Part shown: positions 15,745-23,812 of the stretch, piece after piece
Layout: each line of letters begins with the position of its first letter
How positions within the stretch are numbered: position 1 is the stretch's first letter
Made by a program: the position numbers and the translations under genes
Notes under the pieces: model-generated
Told to the model about the DNA's origin: nothing
The model's database searches: none
The model's input: the letters and a program-made list of their open reading frames with translations, nothing else
Origin: Legionellales bacterium UBA2469
GTDB lineage: Bacteria > Pseudomonadota > Gammaproteobacteria > Legionellales > Legionellaceae
Direction of reading: 5' to 3'
NCBI GenBank assembly: GCA_002342175.1
Contig: DDPL01000076.1
Coordinates: forward strand, 31,849 to 62,231
DNA length: 30,383 nt

Positions 15745-16377
15745 TTATAGGGGCTCTGGATTGATGCGTTGGTGTATGTATGCTGAAACGATTCCCCATG
15801 TCGTCATCACTTGGGTCGATTGAATGTTGAAAATGTCTGAGGCAAGAGGTTTGGCAAGGGTAATCACGGTATTGGCCGGCTCTGCGATGAGTTTATTGGA
15901 AATTTTATTCCAGCTTTCTGCGATAAATGATGCAATATTTAAGTAAAGGATGCTATGCGTTGGCCAATGGGTATCGAGAATATCTTGATGAAAAAATTGA
16001 ACATTTTTTTGGTTATATTTTAATTGTTTCTCATGGTTGACGCGATGCAAATCAGCAAGTTGTTCGATGCCTATGCATTTTTGCAATGGAAAAGTCATTG
16101 CAGCAGCCCATACAGTTTTACCAATCCCACAACCCAAATCATAAAAATGCTGATGGGGTTTTGGGTGTGCAAGACTTAAGAGGGCTAAAAAACTTTCAAG
16201 CTCAATTTCTCCATAGGTGAGTTCCAAAGAGGGAGAATGCACCCTTGCATTCGTTGAAATTATAAATCCATTCGCATCTTTATAAATGTTTTCAACGTGT
16301 TGTAGGGTTGAATCAATTTGGTGCGTCTTTTTCCATGCTCGGGTTGCGTACTTATTTCGAATTCTAGAGAAGATCAT
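15745..16377 (-). CDS. SAM-dependent methyltransferase, DOT1-like
   Basis: A 210-residue class I methyltransferase. SAM-binding motif I is YDLGCGIGKTVWAAAM at residues 79-94, followed by CIGIEQL (101-107), whose acidic residue binds the ribose. TYGEIELES at 54-62, just before motif I, together with the D-L-G-x-G-x-G-K-x-V form, resembles DOT1-type lysine methyltransferases as I remember them. FHQDI continues the fold. There is no signal peptide or membrane segment. The start lies inside the end of the upstream CBS-like gene (14-base overlap), so the two are probably translationally coupled. The substrate is unknown; a small molecule or a protein lysine are both possible. The link to sulfur amino acid metabolism (SAM use next to a homocysteine enzyme) is inference. 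Confidence 0.75.
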   Translation of the reverse strand: MIFSRIRNKYATRAWKKTHQIDSTLQHVENIYKDANGFIISTNARVHSPSLELTYGEIELESFLALLSLAHPKPHQHFYDLGCGIGKTVWAAAMTFPLQKCIGIEQLADLHRVNHEKQLKYNQKNVQFFHQDILDTHWPTHSILYLNIASFIAESWNKISNKLIAEPANTVITLAKPLASDIFNIQSTQVMTTWGIVSAYIHQRINPEPL

Positions 16378-17314
16378 GGTTCTTCATCCATTCGTCATTA
16401 GCAAATTTGGATAAATAGTTACGAATCGAATCGGGTAAAATGATTAAACATTTTTGCCCTTTTTTTAAGGCTTTTGCTGCTTGCAATCCTCCCCAGGTCG
16501 CTGCTCCGCAAGAACCTCCGATGAGTAATCCTTCTTCGGCTACAAGTCGTCGCGCCATTTGTAATGAATCCTTGTCATTGGTTTTGATGTATTTATCGAC
16601 GAGTGTGTTATCTAAAACTTCTGGAAAAAAATCATATCCAATGCCCTCGACGAGATATGGAGCGATATAATCTCCACCGCCAAGTATGGAACCGATAGGG
16701 TCCACACCAATTATCTTGATGTGAGGATAATTTTCTTTTAAACGTTTGGCAATACCTGTAATGGTGCCACCTGTGCCTACACTTGCAACCACCATATCTA
16801 AATGATCGCCAAAGTCATCAATAATTTCTTGTGCAGTGGTTTGATAATGGATGCCAGGGTTCATCGGATTTTTGTATTGGTCCAAAATATAGGAATTTGG
16901 AATTTCTTCATTGAGTTTTTTGGCAAGAGAAATATGACTATCTGGATCATTCCACGCAGCCTCAGTCCGCGTGCGATAAATCTTAGCACCCAATCGCTCA
17001 AGCACGACTTGTTTTTCCATGCTCATTTTCTCGGGCATGGTTATTATGACTTGATATCCTTTCACAGCGCCAGCTAAAGCAATCCCAATACCTGTATTTC
17101 CTGAAGTGGGTTCAATTAAAGTATCTCCGGGTTTTATTTTTCCTGAGCGTTCGGCATCAATAACCATGGCATAGCCGATACGATCTTTTATCGAACCGCC
17201 AGGATTGAAAAACTCGCATTTAACATAAATCTCGCATGGAAGTTCTTTACCGATGTGGTTAAGTTTGATAACTGGCGTATGGCCAATGGTTTGTAAGATA
17301 TTCTCGTAAATCAT
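16364..17314 (-). CDS. Cystathionine beta-synthase-type PLP enzyme, catalytic core only
   Basis: A fold-type II PLP enzyme of the cysteine synthase/cystathionine beta-synthase group. The 316 residues include the PLP lysine Lys43 in NPGGSIKDR, PTSGNTGIGIALA (70-82), the phosphate-binding GTGGT (180-184) and ILPDSIRNYLSKF near the end. Phrases such as DAERSGKIKPGDT, MPEKMS, IPNSYILDQY, VASVGTGGTITGIAK and VEGIGYDFFPEVLD read closer to the catalytic domain of eukaryotic CBS than to CysK or CysM. It has neither an N-terminal heme domain nor C-terminal CBS domains. The likely reaction is serine plus homocysteine to cystathionine, the first step of reverse transsulfuration; a cysteine synthase activity cannot be excluded. 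GAGG sits six bases before the ATG. The methyltransferase gene overlaps its end; no cystathionine gamma-lyase gene is seen in the window. Confidence 0.85.
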   Translation of the reverse strand: MIYENILQTIGHTPVIKLNHIGKELPCEIYVKCEFFNPGGSIKDRIGYAMVIDAERSGKIKPGDTLIEPTSGNTGIGIALAGAVKGYQVIITMPEKMSMEKQVVLERLGAKIYRTRTEAAWNDPDSHISLAKKLNEEIPNSYILDQYKNPMNPGIHYQTTAQEIIDDFGDHLDMVVASVGTGGTITGIAKRLKENYPHIKIIGVDPIGSILGGGDYIAPYLVEGIGYDFFPEVLDNTLVDKYIKTNDKDSLQMARRLVAEEGLLIGGSCGAATWGGLQAAKALKKGQKCLIILPDSIRNYLSKFANDEWMKNHDLL

Positions 17315-17444
17315 AGGCGCCTCAAAAAATCGAATCCATGTTTATTTGAGTATATGAATAATTCTGCAAAAAAGTCAGGGAAAAAATGAAAAAGTATTGT
17401 ATCATAGCTTTTTAAGTTAAATATTAAGTTTAAATGTTTGAATC

Positions 17445-18452
17445 ATGACCAGAGTTCGCTCCCTAGATGTATTTAGGGGTTTGACCATTTTTTTGATGAT
17501 TTTAGTTAATAGCCCCGGCTTATCTGTGGCCTATGTCCCCTTAATTCACGCAAGCGGGAATGGTTGCACCTTAGCAGATTGGGTATTTCCTTTTTTTCTT
17601 GTTATCTTGGGCGCATCTTCGGTACTAACCAATCCATCAATTGAGAAAATATTGAAACGGAGCATTTTCATTTTTATGCTGGGTCTATTTCTCAATGCAT
17701 ATCCAAATCATTGGGATTTAAATACTTTACGCATTCCGGGAGTTTTACAACGAATTGCGATTTGCTATTTGTTTTCAGCACTCATGAATCGCTATGCACA
17801 ATGGAAAACTCAAATTGGATGGATGTTGGGCTTGTTGATTGGCTATGCATTTCTGATTGAAATCAAAGGAGTCTCATGGATTGGCACATTTGATGAATGT
17901 ATTTTTACATCCGCCCATTTATTTCAGCCTCATTTTGATCCGGAAGGGGTACTAAGCACAATACCAGCCCTTGCTTCAACGCTATGTGGACATATTTTGG
18001 GGATTGTTTTAAAACAAAACCTATCTAAAACGAATGAACGAAGTCAAATTTTATACTTAGGACTGGTGTTTTGTTGTATAGGATGGATTTGGCAATATTT
18101 TTGGCCATTGAATAAATCCATTTGGTCAAGTTCCTATGCGATTTGGACGGCTGGTCTTGCTTACCTGGTTTGGTTTGTTTGTGATATTTTGTGTGCATGG
18201 CTCTACCCGTTTGAAATTTTAGGTCGCCATGCTTTATGGATATATATTTTACATGTGCTAGGTTTGAAAATTCAAATGTGGATTAAAGTGCCAGTTGATG
18301 GACAGTCATATTTTTTTAAAACCTATGTCACCCAATTGTTATTTGGGGGGCTAACACCTTTAAATGCTTCTTTGGCTTATGCAGTTTCATATTGTTTTCT
18401 CTGGATATTGGTTGCATTTGGCATGCAAAAGGTTCAAAAAAAGGATGGTTAA
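17445..18452 (+). CDS. NagX-like membrane acyltransferase (heparan-alpha-glucosaminide N-acetyltransferase family, DUF5009)
   Basis: A 335-residue polytopic membrane protein with about ten hydrophobic segments. The N-terminus RVRSLDVFRGLTIFLMILVN and the following HASGNGCTLADWVFPFFLVILG match the HGSNAT/NagX family. The histidine in that segment (residue 36) corresponds to the region that holds the acetyl-accepting histidine in the human lysosomal enzyme. The family moves acetyl groups from cytoplasmic acetyl-CoA across the membrane to amino sugars; bacterial substrates are not settled and may be glucosamine-containing envelope sugars. No signal peptide beyond the first membrane segment is visible. 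It starts divergently from the CBS-like gene across 130 bp and ends one base before the rpiA start, suggesting co-transcription with rpiA. Confidence 0.85.
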   Translation: MTRVRSLDVFRGLTIFLMILVNSPGLSVAYVPLIHASGNGCTLADWVFPFFLVILGASSVLTNPSIEKILKRSIFIFMLGLFLNAYPNHWDLNTLRIPGVLQRIAICYLFSALMNRYAQWKTQIGWMLGLLIGYAFLIEIKGVSWIGTFDECIFTSAHLFQPHFDPEGVLSTIPALASTLCGHILGIVLKQNLSKTNERSQILYLGLVFCCIGWIWQYFWPLNKSIWSSSYAIWTAGLAYLVWFVCDILCAWLYPFEILGRHALWIYILHVLGLKIQMWIKVPVDGQSYFFKTYVTQLLFGGLTPLNASLAYAVSYCFLWILVAFGMQKVQKKDG

Positions 18453-18453
18453 T

Positions 18454-19116
18454 ATGGTTTCTCAAGATGAATTAAAAAAACAAGTTGCTCACGCGGCTTT
18501 ATCATATATTGAAGATGATATGGTGATTGGTATAGGCAGTGGCTCAACGATAAACGCTTTTATTGATCAATTGAGCACCATTAAGTCGCGTATTGAAGGT
18601 TGCGTTGCGGCATCGCAAGCATCTGTAGAACGTTTAAAATCAAAAGGGATTCCTGTCCTCGATTTGAATGCTTATTCGCAAGTGATGTTATATATTGATG
18701 GTGCGGATGAAATCAATCCCCGTGGTGAAATGAAGAAAGGTGGTGGTGGTGCGTTGCTGAAAGAAAAAATCATCGCAACCTACTCGAAACAATTTATATG
18801 TTTGGCCGACGAGAGTAAATTAAAATCTTATTGGGGTGATTTTCCAATTCCTGTCGAAGTTCATCCCATGGCAAGAAGTGCGGTAGCACGTGAGTTAGTC
18901 AAATTGGGCGGAAGTCCTGTATATCGAGATGGTTATTTGACAGACAATGGGAATATTATTTTAGATGTTTATCAACTGGATTTAGTCAATCCATCTGAAA
19001 TGGAAGAGCGAATGAACAAAATTGTTGGTGTTATAGAAAATGGCATATTCGCACATCGTCGCGCCAATACCTTGTTATTGGCGACACAAAAAGCAATTGA
19101 GAAGCACATGTTTTAG
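18454..19116 (+). CDS. rpiA: Ribose-5-phosphate isomerase A
   Basis: RpiA interconverts ribose 5-phosphate and ribulose 5-phosphate in the non-oxidative pentose phosphate pathway. The 220-residue product has the phosphate loop GIGSGST (26-32), IDGADEI with Asp82 and Asp85, and KKGGGGALLKEK with Lys95 and catalytic Glu104. MARSAVARELVKLGG and LTDNGNIILD are also family phrases. The start is the ATG at 18454, with AAGGA at 18441-18445 upstream and MVSQDELKKQ matching the family; a 30-codon upstream extension runs inside the nagX-like gene in another frame and is not real. The stop overlaps the stop of convergent polA by four bases (TTAG). Confidence 0.97.
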   Translation: MVSQDELKKQVAHAALSYIEDDMVIGIGSGSTINAFIDQLSTIKSRIEGCVAASQASVERLKSKGIPVLDLNAYSQVMLYIDGADEINPRGEMKKGGGGALLKEKIIATYSKQFICLADESKLKSYWGDFPIPVEVHPMARSAVARELVKLGGSPVYRDGYLTDNGNIILDVYQLDLVNPSEMEERMNKIVGVIENGIFAHRRANTLLLATQKAIEKHMF

Positions 19117-21779
19117 TGTGCTTCTTCCCAATTTTGCCCTTGTCCAATATTAACGAGCAAAGGAACATGAAGTTTAAAAGCATGTTCCATTTTGTGTTTT
19201 AATGTTTTCTTAAATAACGCAACGTCATCTTGATGTACTTCAAAGACCAATTCGTCATGAACTTGCATCATCATATGAGCTCGTATGTCTTGATTTTTAA
19301 TTAACCATTGATGAATATCAATCATTGCCTTTTTGATTAGATCAGCAGCAGTGCCTTGCATGGGTGCATTGATAGCAGTTCGTTCGGCAGCTTTAACACG
19401 ACCTAAGTTTTTACTATGAATTTCAGGTAAATAGAGTCGACGTCCAAGAATGGTTTCTACATAACCTTGAGCATGTGCCAAATGCTTGGTTTTCTCCATG
19501 TAGCGCAATACACCTGAATATTTTTCAAAATAACAATCAATATAGGTCTGTGCATCCTTTGGAGAAATAGTTAATTGTTTCGCCAGTCCAAAAGAAGACA
19601 TCCCATAAATAAGGCCAAAATTAATAGATTTGGCGTGGCGGCGTTGCTCTTTAGTGACTTCATCAATCGGAACATTAAAAATTTCACTTGCAGTTGCTTG
19701 GTGGATATCATGGTTGTTATTAAATGCTTTTAACAACAATGAATCTTCGGAAAGATGGGCCATGATACGTAATTCAATTTGCGAATAGTCCGCTGTAACA
19801 AGAATATGATTAGGGCGTGCAATAAAAGCACGACGAATCATTCGCCCTTCTTCATTGCGGACAGGAATATTTTGTAAATTTGGATCACTCGACGATAAAC
19901 GACCCGTGGAAGTCACTGCTTGGTTGTAGGAAGTATGAACACGTCCTGTACGAGGGTTAATACGTTTTGGTAAAGCTTCCAAATAGGTAGACACCAATTT
20001 GTTTAAACTGCGGTGTTCTAAAATAATAGCAGGTAGCTCAAAGTTCTCCGCTAAAGTTTGGAGGACATCCTCGGCAGTTGAGGGTTGTCCACTGGGTGTT
20101 TTACTCACAACGGGTAATTGCATTTTATCATAAAATATTTCTGCCAATTGTTTTGGAGATTGAAGATTAAATGCTTGTCCTGCAAGTTCCCATGCGCGGA
20201 TTTGCAAATGTTCTAAACGTTTTTTGAGAATTTCACTTTGTTGAGCGAGTAAATCCACGTCAATGGCAACGCCAAAACGTTCCATGGCCACTAAGACATT
20301 AATTAATGGTAATTCAAGTGTATTTAATATGGCTTTTTCATGCGGTTGCAGATGTTCATGAAAGTAATGATGTAACTTTAAGGTTAGTGCAACATCTTCT
20401 CCTGAGTATTCAGCGGCTTTTTCAATGGAAACGGCTGCGAAAGGGATTTGTTTAGCACCTTTTCCGGCCACATCCTCATATGCGATAGAATCCAAATGTA
20501 AATATTTTTTGGCAAGTGTGCCAAGATCGTGACGATTCGAAGCACTGTTAAGCACATAAGACTCTAGCATGGTATCAGAAGCAATACCCTGAAGTTCAAT
20601 CCCAGCATTGGCTAAAACATGGATATCATATTTGATATTTTGACCGAGCTTTAGAATATTGCCATTTTCAAAAATGGGCTTAAGGAGCTCAAGCACTTCA
20701 TCAATTGCAATATTTCGATGATGCTCTTCATGCCGCAAGGGAATGTAAATCACGTTATCATCCATGGTGCATAATGATATTCCAATTAATTGTGCTGATT
20801 GCGTATCTAAGCTATCGGTTTCCGTGTCAAAAACTAGAGGTAAATTGAAATCAGTTTGTGAAATCCATGTTTGTAATTCCGATAGTTGGTGAATAATTTG
20901 AACTTTGGAGACGGAACGGTTTTGTGTTGTATGAGCCGTTTCTAAATTTTTCAACCAGGTTTTGAATTCGAGCTCTTGAACCAATGAAAATAAATGGTCT
21001 TGTGGCGCATTGGGCTTTAAATCCTGTATGGAAAAGGACAACGGAACCTGACAATTAATGGTGACCAGTTTTTTGCTTATATCAAAAAAGGGAATGGTTT
21101 CACGTAGATTCTCACCAATTTTTCCAGATATATCATGAGCATTTAAAATAATATTTTCAAGATTATGATAAGTTTGCAACCATTTTGCTGCTGTTTTAGG
21201 ACCACATTTGGGGACTCCAGGAATATTATCGACGGTATCTCCCATTAATGTCAGATAATCAATAAATTGGGATGGTTTAATCCCATATTTTTCTTCAATA
21301 CCGTCTTCATCTAACCACTGCTCTGACATGCTGTTGTATAAACAAATATGTGAATTAACAATTTGGGCAAAGTCTTTATCGCCTGTTGCAATACAAACTG
21401 GAATATTTGCAGCTTCTGCTTGCTTGGCAAGGGTTGCAATCACATCATCAGCTTCAACACCGGGAATAGCATATACCGGTAATCCCATGGATTGAATGAG
21501 TTTGATAAGCGGTTCATACTGAATTTTTAAATCAGCAGGTGTTGGCGGGCGATGTGCTTTATAATCCGGATAGATGTCTTCTCGAAAGGTTTTTCCGGGC
21601 GCATCAAAAATCACACCAATGAATTCGGGCTGATGTTGTTGCATTATTTTTTTTAGCATATTGGCGACGCCATATATTGCTCCCGTGGGCTGCCCTTTCG
21701 AATTGATTAGAGGGGGAAGGGCATGAAATGCCCGATAAAAAAATGACGAGCCGTCAACTAATATACAACGTGTATCCAT
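19113..21779 (-). CDS. polA: DNA polymerase I
   Basis: Pol I removes RNA primers and fills gaps during replication and repair. All three domains appear intact in the 888 residues. The 5'-3' flap exonuclease spans about residues 1-290, with ATGDKDFAQI (131-140) and GDTVDNIPGVPKCGPKTA (180-197). The 3'-5' proofreading domain retains FDTETDSLD with Asp318 and Glu320. The polymerase domain has motif A DYSQIELRIMAHLS (Asp near 665), motif B RRHAKSINFGLIYGMSSFG and motif C QVHDELVFEV (Asp842). It is about 40 residues shorter than the E. coli enzyme without loss of a motif. Its ATG directly follows the stop of lpxD with no spacer, so it is probably translated by coupling to lpxD, and its end overlaps convergent rpiA. 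Confidence 0.98.
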   Translation of the reverse strand: MDTRCILVDGSSFFYRAFHALPPLINSKGQPTGAIYGVANMLKKIMQQHQPEFIGVIFDAPGKTFREDIYPDYKAHRPPTPADLKIQYEPLIKLIQSMGLPVYAIPGVEADDVIATLAKQAEAANIPVCIATGDKDFAQIVNSHICLYNSMSEQWLDEDGIEEKYGIKPSQFIDYLTLMGDTVDNIPGVPKCGPKTAAKWLQTYHNLENIILNAHDISGKIGENLRETIPFFDISKKLVTINCQVPLSFSIQDLKPNAPQDHLFSLVQELEFKTWLKNLETAHTTQNRSVSKVQIIHQLSELQTWISQTDFNLPLVFDTETDSLDTQSAQLIGISLCTMDDNVIYIPLRHEEHHRNIAIDEVLELLKPIFENGNILKLGQNIKYDIHVLANAGIELQGIASDTMLESYVLNSASNRHDLGTLAKKYLHLDSIAYEDVAGKGAKQIPFAAVSIEKAAEYSGEDVALTLKLHHYFHEHLQPHEKAILNTLELPLINVLVAMERFGVAIDVDLLAQQSEILKKRLEHLQIRAWELAGQAFNLQSPKQLAEIFYDKMQLPVVSKTPSGQPSTAEDVLQTLAENFELPAIILEHRSLNKLVSTYLEALPKRINPRTGRVHTSYNQAVTSTGRLSSSDPNLQNIPVRNEEGRMIRRAFIARPNHILVTADYSQIELRIMAHLSEDSLLLKAFNNNHDIHQATASEIFNVPIDEVTKEQRRHAKSINFGLIYGMSSFGLAKQLTISPKDAQTYIDCYFEKYSGVLRYMEKTKHLAHAQGYVETILGRRLYLPEIHSKNLGRVKAAERTAINAPMQGTAADLIKKAMIDIHQWLIKNQDIRAHMMMQVHDELVFEVHQDDVALFKKTLKHKMEHAFKLHVPLLVNIGQGQNWEEAH

Positions 21780-22835
21780 TTATTCTATCTCAGTCGTGAT
21801 TTGTTGAATTTGTTGTTCGAGTTGCTGGACTTTATCCTGCAAGGTTTGAATGTGTTTTCGCATAAACGGAATTCGGGTGGTTGAAAACTCTTGTTCAATG
21901 GCTTTATCTTTAGGACGCGCAGGATTGCCTAAATACATTTGTCCTTGTTTTAAAACTTTTTTGGGAGGCACGCCAGCTCGAGCACCTAAAATAACTTGAT
22001 CTTCAATTTTCACATGGTCACTGACACCGACATTTGCGGCAAATAACACATGGTTGCCGCTGGTGGAGCTGCCGGCAATGCCGGTAAATGCGCAAAGGAT
22101 ATTATGTTCTCCTAATTTGACAGAATGTGCGATTTGCACCAGGTTATCAATTTTAGTACCTTTGCCGATGCGAGTGGTTCCCAGTGTGGCTCTATCAATA
22201 ACGGTATTTGCTCCAATTTCAACGTGGCTGTCAATAACCACATGTCCCACATGGGGTAATTTTTGGTGAATGCCATTAATTTGCCGATATCCAAAACCAT
22301 CCGATCCAATCACGCTGCCAGAATGAATCATCACATGGTGATCAAGTTTACAAAATGGATATAAGGTTACATGCGGATGAATGATGCAGTTATCCCCAAT
22401 TTCACAAGCATCACCAATCACGGCATGTGCATGGATTTCACAGCCCTGTCCGATGGAGCTGTTATCTTCAATGACGGCATAGGGACCAACATAAACATTT
22501 TTACCTATAGTAACATTTTGACCGATGTATGCAGTGGGATGCACTTTGGCTTCTTTTTCAATGGGGGGATAAAATAGAGGCAGAAGTTCGGCGATGGCCA
22601 TTAAGGGATTTTTGCACAAGATAACAGGTTTTGTTGCGTGTTCAGGAATTTCCGTCACGATGACCGCTGCAGCACATGATTCAAATGCGATTTTAAGGTA
22701 ATTCTCGCCATCTGCAAAAATCAAATGATTGGCTTGAATTTCATCAATTGGCGAAAGCCCCAAAAGAGGTGTTTCGGGGTCGCCATGAAATTCAGCTTTT
22801 AGGATATCTGCAATTTGTGCAACGGTATAGGCCAT
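21780..22835 (-). CDS. lpxD: UDP-3-O-(3-hydroxyacyl)glucosamine N-acyltransferase LpxD
   Basis: LpxD adds the N-linked 3-hydroxyacyl chain in the third step of lipid A synthesis, in the cytoplasm. I place the start at 22835, so the protein begins MAYTVAQIADILKAEFHGD like the family and has 351 residues; the longer frame would add 37 residues of no family likeness. Residues ~1-90 form the N-terminal uridine-binding domain. Residues ~97-310 form the left-handed beta helix of hexapeptide repeats, with GSDGFGY at 177-183 and catalytic His237 in NLVQIAHSVKLG. A short C-terminal coiled coil follows (LQDKVQQLEQQIQQI). It is not beside lpxA, fabZ or bamA as in most gammaproteobacteria, so it may be one of several LpxD paralogues, as known in Legionella. 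Confidence 0.95.
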   Translation of the reverse strand: MAYTVAQIADILKAEFHGDPETPLLGLSPIDEIQANHLIFADGENYLKIAFESCAAAVIVTEIPEHATKPVILCKNPLMAIAELLPLFYPPIEKEAKVHPTAYIGQNVTIGKNVYVGPYAVIEDNSSIGQGCEIHAHAVIGDACEIGDNCIIHPHVTLYPFCKLDHHVMIHSGSVIGSDGFGYRQINGIHQKLPHVGHVVIDSHVEIGANTVIDRATLGTTRIGKGTKIDNLVQIAHSVKLGEHNILCAFTGIAGSSTSGNHVLFAANVGVSDHVKIEDQVILGARAGVPPKKVLKQGQMYLGNPARPKDKAIEQEFSTTRIPFMRKHIQTLQDKVQQLEQQIQQITTEIE

Positions 22836-22899
22836 GTTCGAATGCTCATTAAAAATTAAAAAATATATTATACGGCTTGCACGAAGAGATGGCGATAGT

Positions 22900-23766
22900 T
22901 TAAGGTGTGTTAAATAGTTTTTGTGTTGGGATTGTCCAAAAATCACAACAATTTATTTTTTTCATGCCACGCCTTAAGTACCATTCATAAGCGACCGGAT
23001 TGGTACTTTCCACATCCAGACAAATGGCCTTTTGTCGTTGATGTAAATTATGGATAATCGACATCAATAAGAATTCGCCTAATCCATGACGTCGATATTC
23101 AGGATGCACCGTGATATCGCTGATACGGCACCATTTGTTTTCTTGATTAATCTGAATGGCACCAATAACGTGTTCATTTTTTTTGAGTAACCAAAGCTGT
23201 GTGTAAGGGCTATCAATAATGGTCTGATAAATTTCAGGTGTCATGTCGGTTCCGTGTGGGAAGCCAATATCTAATAATTTTTTAAATCCTAAAAAATCGT
23301 CAGAAGAGGCTTTCCCAAATTGATAATCCTTGAGTGGCGCAGGTTTTTTTGCAGGGCCCTGCCATTTTAGTCGGTATGAGTGGTGTAACAATTGCCATTC
23401 TGCGTGTGGCTTTATAAATGGTTTATGTTCATGAGCACTACACATGACGATATTGTCTTTATATTCTTGAGGGATATATTTTAATAAGGAAGAAAAAAGT
23501 TGTTTTGCGAAATATTCATCTTGGAATTGGGGATGTAAAATTAAAGACATTTCACAGTTTTTTTCATGGAATAAAAATCGGCTCGCAAAGCCAACCAGTT
23601 GATTTCCTGAATACACTAGAATATTACATGGGTAGGGCCGAATTTTTTTAATGATATGCCAATAGACAGTGGGCGCATACTGCTGGTTTTTTTGAATGAG
23701 TATAATGAGGTCGTTTAATTGCTTGCATTGTTCGCGATTCAGATGAGTCAGCTCAAGAAATTTCAT
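22900..23766 (-). CDS. GNAT-family N-acetyltransferase, likely tandem GNAT fold
   Basis: The C-terminal half carries a clear GNAT core: VIGAIQINQ (beta strand 4 region), ISDITVHPEYRRHGLGEFLL (motif A, acetyl-CoA pyrophosphate loop R-R-x-G-x-G) and DVESTNPVAYEWYLRRGM (motif B). The N-terminal half (about residues 45-135) has a weaker GNAT-like pattern (ILVYSGNQLVGFASRF followed by LILHPQFQDEYFAKQLFSSL) without the glycine loop, so it is probably a degenerate first domain. There are 288 residues and no signal peptide. The substrate is unknown. It lies 64 bp before lpxD and 46 bp after the permease gene on the same strand; co-transcription is plausible but a shared pathway is not shown. Confidence 0.85.
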   Translation of the reverse strand: MKFLELTHLNREQCKQLNDLIILIQKNQQYAPTVYWHIIKKIRPYPCNILVYSGNQLVGFASRFLFHEKNCEMSLILHPQFQDEYFAKQLFSSLLKYIPQEYKDNIVMCSAHEHKPFIKPHAEWQLLHHSYRLKWQGPAKKPAPLKDYQFGKASSDDFLGFKKLLDIGFPHGTDMTPEIYQTIIDSPYTQLWLLKKNEHVIGAIQINQENKWCRISDITVHPEYRRHGLGEFLLMSIIHNLHQRQKAICLDVESTNPVAYEWYLRRGMKKINCCDFWTIPTQKLFNTP

Positions 23767-23812
23767 ATCATTTTATTGCGATTGTCGATGAGTTATATTT
23801 TAGCATATATTT

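Noticed and set aside
22836..22946. 37-residue N-terminal extension of LpxD
   Set aside because: It does not resemble the family, and it would overlap the end of the GNAT gene; the MAYTVAQIAD start fits known LpxD proteins.
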